Made by a program: the position numbers and the translations under genes
Notes under the pieces: model-generated
Database searches by the model: none
Told to the model about the DNA's origin: nothing
What the model saw: only the letters and a program-made list of their open reading frames with translations
Shown: piece by piece, positions 29,971 to 37,147 of the stretch
How the letters are laid out: every line of letters begins with the position of its first letter
Position numbering within the stretch: the stretch's first letter is position 1
Assembly: GCF_015354055.1 (NCBI RefSeq)
Contig: NZ_JACHTM010000005.1
Location: 48,646 to 112,645 of the forward strand
DNA length: 64,000 bases
Direction: 5' to 3'
Source of the DNA: Thermaurantiacus tibetensis
GTDB lineage: Bacteria; Pseudomonadota; Alphaproteobacteria; Sphingomonadales; Sphingomonadaceae

Positions 29971-30900
29971 ATGGAGACGGATCAGGCCCTGGCGCAGGCA
30001 ATCGGGGTGGTGGAGCGGGCCCGGAGTGGCGCTGCGCCCCGGCCCGAGGTCGACACGGTGTTCGACCCCGAGACCTTCACGGCCACCCACATCGTCCACT
30101 GCCCGCAGACGCGGCGGGCCGCGATCATCGACAGCGTGCTCGACTTCGACCAGGCCTCGGGCCGCACGTCCACCACGCACGCCGAGCAGGTGGTGGCCAT
30201 CGTCGAGCAGAAGGGCCTCGGCGTCGACTGGATCCTCGAGACGCACGCGCACGCCGACCATCTCTCGGCGGCGCCCTGGCTCAAGGAACGGCTGGGCGGC
30301 GCCATCGGCATCGGCGAGCGGATTGCCCATGTCCAGGGCGTGTTCCGGCGGATCTTCAACCTCGGCGACTCCGTCTCGGAGAGGGGTGCGGAGTTCGACC
30401 GGCTGTTCGCCGATGGCGACCGCTTTTCCATCGGCGCGCTTGAGGCAGCGGTGCTCCACGTGCCCGGCCACACGCCGGCCGACATCGCCTTCGTGGTGGG
30501 GGATGCCGCCTTCATCGGCGACACCCTCTTCATGCCCGACTATGGCACCGCCCGCTGCGACTTCCCCGGCGGTGACGCGCGCACCCTTTACCGCTCGATC
30601 CGCCGCCTGCTGGCGCTCCCGCCCGAGACCCGTCTCTTCCTCTGCCACGACTATCTGGCACCCGGCCGCGAGACCTTCGTCTGGGAGACCACGGTGGCGG
30701 CCCAGCGCGCCGGCAACATCCACGTGAAGGACGGCGTGAGCGAGGACGAGTTCGTCGCCTTCCGCGAGGCACGCGACAGGACGCTTGCCATGCCGCGCCT
30801 CATCCTGCCGTCGATCCAGGTGAATGTCCGCGCCGGGCGCCTGCCCCCGCCGGAGGACAATGGCGTGCGTTATCTGAAGCTCCCCGTCGACGCCCTGTGA
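29971..30900 (+). CDS. Metallo-beta-lactamase-fold hydrolase, persulfide dioxygenase-like (Blh/ETHE1 family)
   Basis: A 309-residue metal enzyme. The metal motif ETHAHADHLSAAPWLKERL lies near residue 90, HVPGHTPADIAFV near 163, the region GDTLFMPDYGTARCDFPGGD near 183 and LCHDYLAPG near 224. The long DYGTARCDFPGGDA signature is characteristic of Blh and ETHE1-like sulfur dioxygenases, which oxidise glutathione persulfide to sulfite. The following gene encodes a SulP anion transporter, which fits disposal of the sulfur oxyanion made. The ATG at 29971 is preferred over 29959 because GGAG lies 6 bases before it. Confidence 0.85.
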   Translation: METDQALAQAIGVVERARSGAAPRPEVDTVFDPETFTATHIVHCPQTRRAAIIDSVLDFDQASGRTSTTHAEQVVAIVEQKGLGVDWILETHAHADHLSAAPWLKERLGGAIGIGERIAHVQGVFRRIFNLGDSVSERGAEFDRLFADGDRFSIGALEAAVLHVPGHTPADIAFVVGDAAFIGDTLFMPDYGTARCDFPGGDARTLYRSIRRLLALPPETRLFLCHDYLAPGRETFVWETTVAAQRAGNIHVKDGVSEDEFVAFREARDRTLAMPRLILPSIQVNVRAGRLPPPEDNGVRYLKLPVDAL

Positions 30901-32699
30901 CCCCGGGCGCCGGCGCGGCGGCCAGCGGCGCGGGGCGGGGTCTGGCGCGCCTGCTGCCCGTCCTCGACTGGGGGCGGCGCTACGACCGGCAGACGCTTTC
31001 GAGCGACCTCGTCGCCGCGCTCGTCGTCACCATCATGCTGGTGCCGCAGAGCCTGGCCTATGCGCTGCTGGCCGGGCTTCCGGCCGAAGTCGGGCTCTAC
31101 GCCTCGATCGCGCCGCTTCTGGCTTACGCGCTGTTCGGCACCAGCCGGACGCTTGCCGTGGGGCCGGTTGCCGTCATCGCGCTCATGACGGCAACGGCGG
31201 CGGGGAGCGTGGCGACTCCCGGCACGGCCGCCTATCGGGAGGCGGCGCTCGCGCTCGCGCTGCTCTCGGGCCTGATGCTGCTGGCGATGGGCGTGCTCCG
31301 GCTCGGATTTCTCGCCAACCTGCTCTCCCACCCGGTCATCTCGGGGTTTATCACGGCCTCGGGCATCCTCATCGCGACGAGCCAGCTCCGGCAGCTTCTG
31401 GGGCTTGGCGGGGGCGGCGACACGCTGCCGGCGATGCTGGGGTCGCTGCTGCCGCAGCTGGGTGCGACGCACCTTCCCACCCTCGCCGTCGGGCTGGTCT
31501 CGCTCCTGTTCCTCGCCTGGGCGCGGCGCGGGCTGAAGCCGCTCCTCGCGCGTCTTGGTGTTGCGCCGCGCACGGCCGAGCTTGCCGCGCGCGGCGGGCC
31601 GGCGCTCGCCGTCATCGGCGCGATTGCCGCCGTGGTCGCTTTCGGGCTCGACGCGCGTGGCGTGAAGGTGGTGGGGGCCATTCCTGCCGGCCTGCCGCCG
31701 CTCGGCCTGCCGCCGTTCGATCCCGCGCTCTGGACGCAGCTTCTGGTGCCTGCCTTCCTCATCGCGCTCGTCGGCTTCGTCGAGTCGGTCTCGGTCGCGC
31801 AGACGCTGGCGGCGCGGCGGCGCCAGCGGATCGTGCCCGACCAGGAGCTGATCGGCCTCGGCGCTGCCAATGTCGCGGCCGCGGCGACCGGGGGCATGCC
31901 GGTCACCGGCGGGTTCGCCCGCTCGGTCGTCAACTTCGACGCCGGGGCCGAGACTCCGGCCGCCGGCGCCTTTACCGCCGTCGGCATCCTTCTTGCCGCG
32001 CTGTTCCTGGCACCCCTGCTGGCGAAGCTGCCGGTCGCGACGCTCGCTGCGACCATCATCGTCGCCGTGCTCTCGATCATCGACACGAAGGCGCCGCTGC
32101 GCCTCTGGCGCTATTCGCGGCGCGACTTCGCCGCGATGGCGGTCACCATCGGCACCACGCTGCTTGCAGGGGTGGAGCCCGGGATCGTGGCGGGCGTGGC
32201 GGCGAGCCTCGTCCTCCACCTCGCGCAGAGCGCCCGGCCGCACGCCGCGATCGTCGGCCGGGTGCCGGGGACGGAGCATTTCCGGAACGTGCAGCGGCAC
32301 GAGGTGATCACCTTCCCGCACCTGCTGACGGTCAGGGTGGACGAGAGCCTCTCCTACCTCAACGCCCGCTGGCTCGAGGAGTTCCTGCTCGAGGAAGTGG
32401 CGGCGCGCCCGGCGCTCCGGCACGTCGTCCTCATGTGCTCGGCGGTGAACGCGATCGATGCCTCGGCGCTCGAGAGCCTCGAGGCGATCAACCACCGCCT
32501 CGCCGATGCCGGCATCCGCCTGCATCTCTCGGAGGTGAAGGGCCCGGTGATGGACCGGCTGACGCGCTCGCATTTCCTCGAGGAGCTGACGGGCCGGGTC
32601 TTCCTCTCGCAGCACGAAGCCTTCTCGGTGCTGGCCGCTGACCCTGACGGCATGGCGGCGCCGCCGCCCGACCCCTGGGCACCGCGCGGCCTCATCTGA
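30897..32699 (+). CDS. SulP-family anion transporter with STAS domain
   Basis: A 600-residue inner-membrane transporter for sulfate or a similar oxyanion, or bicarbonate. The SulP core has about 12 to 14 helices, starting with the signature VPQSLAYALLAGLPAEVGLY near residue 50 and TSRTLAVGPVAVIALMTATA near 82. A cytosolic STAS domain follows at about residues 470-580 (VLMCSAVNAIDASALESLEA near 511). The GTG start overlaps the upstream hydrolase stop (GTGA), so both are co-translated; export of sulfite or sulfate formed from persulfide is a reasonable inference. Confidence 0.92.
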   Translation: MTPGAGAAASGAGRGLARLLPVLDWGRRYDRQTLSSDLVAALVVTIMLVPQSLAYALLAGLPAEVGLYASIAPLLAYALFGTSRTLAVGPVAVIALMTATAAGSVATPGTAAYREAALALALLSGLMLLAMGVLRLGFLANLLSHPVISGFITASGILIATSQLRQLLGLGGGGDTLPAMLGSLLPQLGATHLPTLAVGLVSLLFLAWARRGLKPLLARLGVAPRTAELAARGGPALAVIGAIAAVVAFGLDARGVKVVGAIPAGLPPLGLPPFDPALWTQLLVPAFLIALVGFVESVSVAQTLAARRRQRIVPDQELIGLGAANVAAAATGGMPVTGGFARSVVNFDAGAETPAAGAFTAVGILLAALFLAPLLAKLPVATLAATIIVAVLSIIDTKAPLRLWRYSRRDFAAMAVTIGTTLLAGVEPGIVAGVAASLVLHLAQSARPHAAIVGRVPGTEHFRNVQRHEVITFPHLLTVRVDESLSYLNARWLEEFLLEEVAARPALRHVVLMCSAVNAIDASALESLEAINHRLADAGIRLHLSEVKGPVMDRLTRSHFLEELTGRVFLSQHEAFSVLAADPDGMAAPPPDPWAPRGLI

Positions 32700-32820
32700 G
32701 GCCTGCGCCCGCCACCCTCCCGCAAGGCCCCCGCCCGCGGCCGCCACCCCCCGCGTCCGCCCGGCCTGACCGGCCCCGACGGCCCCCCTTCCGCCCCCCC
32801 GGCGTGAGTCGCCCCCCGGC
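32700..32820 (-). other. C-rich convergent gap, possible G-quadruplex on the minus strand
   Basis: 121 bases between the convergent stops of sulP and pnp. Read on the minus strand just after the pnp stop, it has runs of 6, 7, 6 and 4 G within about 45 bases, separated by loops of 11, 5 and 5 bases, and more G runs further on. This could fold as a G-quadruplex in the pnp 3' end or act as a terminator-like block. No classic hairpin with a T-tract is visible. Confidence 0.4.
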
Positions 32821-35127
32821 TCAGTCGTCGCCGGTCAGGAAGGCCGGGAGCGGGGCGTCGCCGCCTTCGTCGCGGGCGCGTTCGGGGCGCGGACCCCGGT
32901 CGCGGCGGGGGCCACGGCCCCGGTCGCCGTTGCGGTCGCGGCCGCCGCTGCGCTCGCCACGCTCGCCGCCCCGGTCCTGGCCGCCCCCGCCCCCGCCCTC
33001 GCCCTTGCCCCGCGGCGTGCGGGTGTCGGGCAGTTCCTCCCCCGTCTCCTGGTCGACGACCCGCATCGAGAGCTTCACCTTGCCGCGCTCGTCGATGCCG
33101 ATCACCTTGACCTTCACGATCTGGCCCTCGTGGAGGACGTCGGAAACCTTGGCGACCCGCTCGTTGCGGATTTCCGAGATATGGACGAGGCCGTCGCGCG
33201 AGCCCATGAAGTTCACGAAGGCGCCGAAATCGGGCATGCCGACCACCTTGCCGGTGTAGATCTTGCCCACTTCCGGCTCGGCGGTGATGCCGAGGATCCA
33301 GTCCCTCGCCGCCTGGATCTTCTCCGGGTCGGAGCTGGCGATCTTGACCGTGCCGTCGTCCTCGATGTCGACCTTGGCACCGGTGGTGGCGACGATCTCG
33401 CGGATGACCTTGCCTCCGGTGCCGATCACCTCGCGGATCTTGTCCTTGGGGATGGTGAGCGTCTCGATGCGCGGCGCATGCGCCGACATCTCGGAGCGCG
33501 GCGTGGTGATGGCCTTCGCCATCTCGGCGAGGATGTGGGCGCGGCCCTCCTTCGCCTGGGCGAGCGCCTGGCGCATGATCTCCTCGGTGATGCCGGCGAT
33601 CTTGATGTCCATCTGGAGCGACGTCACGCCTTCGGACGTGCCGGCCACCTTGAAGTCCATGTCGCCGAGATGATCCTCGTCACCGAGGATGTCGGAGATG
33701 ACGGCGAACTCCTCGCCCTCAAGGATGAGGCCCATGGCGATGCCCGCCACCGGCCGCGGCAGGGGGACGCCCGCGTCCATGAGGGCGAGGCTGGCGCCGC
33801 AGACGGTCGCCATGGAGGAGGAGCCGTTCGACTCGGTGATGTCGGAGACGACGCGGATGGTGTAGGGGAAGGTTTCCTTCGGCGGCAGCAGCGGGCGGAT
33901 CGCGCGCCAGGCGAGCTTGCCGTGGCCGATCTCGCGCCGCCCTGGCGGGCCGAACCGCCCCACCTCGCCCACCGAATAGGGCGGGAAGTTGTAGTGGAGC
34001 ATGAAGCGCTCGTAACGGAGCCCATCGAGCCCGTCGATCATCTGCTCGGAATCGGCGGTGCCCAGCGTGGTGGTGACGATCGCCTGGGTTTCGCCGCGGG
34101 TGAAGAGCGCCGAGCCGTGGGTGCGAGGGAGAAAGCCGACCGCGCAGTCGATGGGCCGCACCGTCCGCGTGTCGCGGCCATCGATGCGGCGGCCCTCCTT
34201 CAGGATCGCGGTGCGGACGATCTCGGCCTCGAGGCTCTTCATGAGCTTCATCGCCTTCATCTGCTTCGCCGGCTCGGCATCGGCGAACAGGGCCTTCGCC
34301 TTCTCCCGCGCAAGGCCGAGCGCGGTCTGCCGGTCCTGCTTGCCCGTGAGACGATAGGCAGCGGCGATGTCGGCGCCGACGGCCGCGCGCAGCGTGTCCA
34401 GGACTTCCGCCGCGCTGTCGTCGGTCTTGAGCTCCCACGGCTCCTTTGCCGCCTGCTCGGCGAGCGCCACGATGAGACCGATGACCGGCTGGATGGAGCG
34501 GTGGGCGAACATGACCGCGCCCAGCATCTCCTCCTCGGAAAGCTCCTTCGCTTCCGATTCGACCATCATGACGGCAGGCGCCGTGCCGGCCACCACGAGG
34601 TCGAGCCGCCCCTCCGCAAGCTCGGCCTTGGTGGGGTTCAGCTGGTACTGGCCATCCTTGAAGCCGACGCGTGCGGCGCCGATCGGGCCCATGAAGGGCA
34701 CGCCCGAAAGCGTAAGGGCGGCAGACGCCGCGATCATGGCGACGATGTCGGCCTCGTTCTCGCCGTCATAGGAGAGGACCTGGGCGATGACGTTGACTTC
34801 GTTATAGAAGCCGTCGGGGAAGAGGGGCCGGATCGGCCGGTCGATGAGGCGCGACACCAGCGTCTCGTGCTCGGTCGCGCCGCGTTCGCGCTTGAAGAAG
34901 CCGCCGGGGATGCGGCCGGCGGCGGCGAACTTCTCCTGGTAGTGGACGGTCAGCGGAAAGAAGTCCTGGCCTTCCTTCACGCTTCGTGCCGCGGTCACCG
35001 CGCACAGCACGACCGTTTCGCCGTAGGTGGCGAGCACGGCGCCGTCGGCCTGGCGGGCGACGCGCCCGGTCTCGAGGGTGAGCGTCCGCCCACCCCATTC
35101 GATGGATTTCCTGACGATGTCGAACAT
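32821..35127 (-). CDS. pnp: Polyribonucleotide nucleotidyltransferase (PNPase) with Gly/Arg-rich tail
   Basis: A 768-residue phosphorolytic 3'-5' exoribonuclease. Two RNase PH domains (from the N-terminus and near residue 315), a KH domain ([20 protein letters not shown] near 560) and an S1 domain ([20 protein letters not shown] near 625) are in the usual order. After about residue 692 comes a tail of some 75 residues full of RG, GG and RD repeats, ending in an acidic [12 protein letters not shown]. Such tails can bind RNA or partner proteins. ATG at 35127 (MFDIVRKS) is chosen with AAGAGAG before it; ATG at 35142 is an alternative. It follows rpsO, the classic arrangement. Confidence 0.96.
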   Translation of the reverse strand: MFDIVRKSIEWGGRTLTLETGRVARQADGAVLATYGETVVLCAVTAARSVKEGQDFFPLTVHYQEKFAAAGRIPGGFFKRERGATEHETLVSRLIDRPIRPLFPDGFYNEVNVIAQVLSYDGENEADIVAMIAASAALTLSGVPFMGPIGAARVGFKDGQYQLNPTKAELAEGRLDLVVAGTAPAVMMVESEAKELSEEEMLGAVMFAHRSIQPVIGLIVALAEQAAKEPWELKTDDSAAEVLDTLRAAVGADIAAAYRLTGKQDRQTALGLAREKAKALFADAEPAKQMKAMKLMKSLEAEIVRTAILKEGRRIDGRDTRTVRPIDCAVGFLPRTHGSALFTRGETQAIVTTTLGTADSEQMIDGLDGLRYERFMLHYNFPPYSVGEVGRFGPPGRREIGHGKLAWRAIRPLLPPKETFPYTIRVVSDITESNGSSSMATVCGASLALMDAGVPLPRPVAGIAMGLILEGEEFAVISDILGDEDHLGDMDFKVAGTSEGVTSLQMDIKIAGITEEIMRQALAQAKEGRAHILAEMAKAITTPRSEMSAHAPRIETLTIPKDKIREVIGTGGKVIREIVATTGAKVDIEDDGTVKIASSDPEKIQAARDWILGITAEPEVGKIYTGKVVGMPDFGAFVNFMGSRDGLVHISEIRNERVAKVSDVLHEGQIVKVKVIGIDERGKVKLSMRVVDQETGEELPDTRTPRGKGEGGGGGGQDRGGERGERSGGRDRNGDRGRGPRRDRGPRPERARDEGGDAPLPAFLTGDD

Positions 35128-35221
35128 GGGCTCTCTTTTCATCCTGCCCCCGGCCGGATTGCCGAGAGCGTCCGTCACGTGCTTGCGCGTCGGCCGGAAG
35201 TGCCGCCGGCCACGCGGAAGC

Positions 35222-35249
35222 GAAAACGGCCTCCCCGGAGGGAGGCCGT
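35222..35249 (-). terminator. Hairpin terminator/attenuator between rpsO and pnp
   Basis: On the minus strand ACGGCCTCC pairs perfectly with GGAGGCCGT across a 6-base loop, followed by TTTTC. It begins 11 bases after the rpsO stop and lies 95 bases before the pnp start, matching the known rpsO terminator that reduces read-through into pnp in other bacteria. Confidence 0.8.
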
Positions 35250-35259
35250 GAAGGCCGGC

Positions 35260-35529
35260 CTACTTGCGCAGGCCCAGCCGGGTGATGAGCGCCTGGTAGC
35301 GCTCGGCGTCGGTCCGCTTGAGGTAATCGAGGAGCGCCCGGCGCTTGTTGACCAGCATGAGGAGGCCGCGCCGCGAGTGATTGTCCTTGGCGTGGACCTT
35401 GAAGTGCTCGGTGAGGTTCTGGATCCGCTCGGTCAGGATCGCCACCTGCACTTCCGGGCTTCCCGTATCGCCCGCGCTCCGGGCGTTTTCCGCAATGAGC
35501 GCCTGCTTGCGCTCAGCCGTGATCGACAT
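35260..35529 (-). CDS. rpsO: 30S ribosomal protein S15
   Basis: An 89-residue ribosomal protein that binds 16S rRNA and helps to assemble the 30S platform. The sequence [19 protein letters not shown], the middle [20 protein letters not shown] near residue 22, and the end [13 protein letters not shown] are standard, as is the length. The ATG at 35529 is used, following AAGGAG; another ATG lies immediately before it at 35532. The truB stop overlaps it (TGATG). Confidence 0.98.
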   Translation of the reverse strand: MSITAERKQALIAENARSAGDTGSPEVQVAILTERIQNLTEHFKVHAKDNHSRRGLLMLVNKRRALLDYLKRTDAERYQALITRLGLRK

Positions 35530-36431
35530 CATGCGTCTCCTTCCAGGTTCAGCCCGCGCACGACGGTGACGCCGTGGGGCGAAACCTCGACCAGCGCGAC
35601 CGGAACAGGCCCGAGGGTCGCGAGGTGGAGGCCGGATTTCGCCCGGGGCCCGGGAAGCGGCTGGCCGTGCTTCAGACGGTTCGCCTCCCCGGCAGTGACC
35701 GCCAGGACCGGGATGTCGACCAGTCCGGCGGCAAGCGGCAACAGGGCCTGTTCTGGCGCCGGCCCATGCACGAGTTCGACCGCCTTGTCCAGCGGCACCG
35801 CGTCGGCCTCCGCGAAGGGGCCGGCTTCCACCCGCCGGAGCGCGACGACATGGCCGCGTGTCCCGAGCGCTTCGGCAATGTCGCGCGCGAGGCTCCGCAC
35901 GTACGTGCCCTTGGAGCAGCGGACGCGAAGCGTCGCCGTCTCGCCGTCAGAGGACTCGAGCTCGAGGGCGTGGATGGTGACGGGGCGCTCGGCAAGCGTC
36001 ACCGTCTCCCCGGCGCGGGCCCGCGCATGGGCCGGCCTGCCCTCCACCTTGAGCGCCGAATAGGCTGGCGGGCGCTGGCTTATGGGGCCGGTGAAGCGCG
36101 GCAGCACCGCGGCGACCTCGGCCGCCGAAGGGCGGACCGGGCTCGTCGCCACAACGGCGCCCTCGGCGTCGTCGGTTTCGGTTGCGGCGCCGAAGCGGAT
36201 GGTGAAGCGGTAGGCCTTGGGGCCGTCGAGGAGGTGGCCTGCGAGCTTGGTCGCCTCGCCGAGCGCCACGGGCAGCACGCCCGAGGCCAGCGGGTCGAGC
36301 GTGCCGCCGTGGCCGATCTTCACGCGCCCATGGCCGGCCTCGCGCAGGGCGCGCTTCAGGCGGCCGACGACGGCAGCGGAGGTGGGGCCGACGGGCTTGT
36401 CGATGACGAGCCAGCCGTGGAGCCGGCTCAC
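35529..36431 (-). CDS. truB: tRNA pseudouridine(55) synthase
   Basis: A 300-residue enzyme that makes pseudouridine 55 in the T-loop of tRNAs. The N-terminal [17 protein letters not shown], the catalytic aspartate motif [20 protein letters not shown] near residue 40 and the [20 protein letters not shown] motif near 168 are present. A PUA-like C-terminal region follows. Start is GTG, overlapping the lipoprotein stop (GTGA). The rbfA-truB-rpsO-pnp order is usual; here polA and a lipoprotein precede truB instead. Confidence 0.95.
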   Translation of the reverse strand: MSRLHGWLVIDKPVGPTSAAVVGRLKRALREAGHGRVKIGHGGTLDPLASGVLPVALGEATKLAGHLLDGPKAYRFTIRFGAATETDDAEGAVVATSPVRPSAAEVAAVLPRFTGPISQRPPAYSALKVEGRPAHARARAGETVTLAERPVTIHALELESSDGETATLRVRCSKGTYVRSLARDIAEALGTRGHVVALRRVEAGPFAEADAVPLDKAVELVHGPAPEQALLPLAAGLVDIPVLAVTAGEANRLKHGQPLPGPRAKSGLHLATLGPVPVALVEVSPHGVTVVRGLNLEGDA

Positions 36432-37147
36432 GGCCGGGCCGGCACCAGAACCAGTTCAAGCGGGGGCTCGGCCGGCCGCTCGTCCAGCACGCGGTTCACC
36501 GTGTCGGTCACGTAGCCGAGCCGGCCGTCGGGGAATTCCACGCGGGCCATCACCGCATAGCGGCGGCCGGGCTGGATCCGGTCCGGGTCGAAGCGGAGGA
36601 GGAAGTGGAGCGGCGCCTGGTTGCCCGCGGTCGTGAGGGTGGTGGAGGCCACCTCCTCGGCGGGCGCGTCCATCCGCGAGGCATCAACGAGCAGCACGCG
36701 CGCGCGGCTGCGCTCGGGCAGCGCCATCCGGTCGCGCTTGTCGAGGGTGCCCCAGAGGATGCCGGGCGAGGGGGCCTCGGGCCGGCGCGGGCACACGGCC
36801 TCGGGCCTGCGCCCGGCGCGGATCCAGAGCGCCTCGGGGGCCACCACGTAGGTGATCTCGCCTGCCACATAGGCCGAGGCCCTGCCCGCCGCGCGCAGCG
36901 CGATCGCGCCGTTGGGCAGGGTGAGCGTGCCGGCCGCCGCGTTCTCGGAGACCTCCATCAGCCGGCCGTCCGGGCAGACATAGGCCGGGAGCGGCGGCAG
37001 CGGCACGATCTCGCTTGCCGGCGAGGCAGCTGCAGGCGCAGGCCCCGGCGGCGGGGCAGCCGCGCTCTGCGGCGCCGGCGTTGCCGGTTGCGCCGCGCAG
37101 GCCGAAAGCAGCGCGGCCATGGCGGGCACGAGAGCAGTCCTCGTCAA
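36428..37147 (-). CDS. Lipoprotein with MliC-like and YbaY/YscW-like domains
   Basis: A 239-residue predicted lipoprotein: signal LVPAMAALLSACAAQ with the lipobox cysteine near residue 17, then a proline/alanine-rich linker. Residues about 55-110 resemble MliC, an inhibitor of C-type lysozyme (YVCPDGRLMEVSENAAAGTL). Residues about 130-235 resemble the YbaY/YscW lipoprotein domain (PDRIQPGRRYAVMARVEFP near 188). The combination suggests an envelope protein guarding or binding peptidoglycan-related targets. Start is TTG, overlapping the polA stop (TTGA), with GGGGAG 5 bases before. The domain calls are from pattern memory, so moderately sure. Confidence 0.7.
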   Translation of the reverse strand: MTRTALVPAMAALLSACAAQPATPAPQSAAAPPPGPAPAAASPASEIVPLPPLPAYVCPDGRLMEVSENAAAGTLTLPNGAIALRAAGRASAYVAGEITYVVAPEALWIRAGRRPEAVCPRRPEAPSPGILWGTLDKRDRMALPERSRARVLLVDASRMDAPAEEVASTTLTTAGNQAPLHFLLRFDPDRIQPGRRYAVMARVEFPDGRLGYVTDTVNRVLDERPAEPPLELVLVPARP

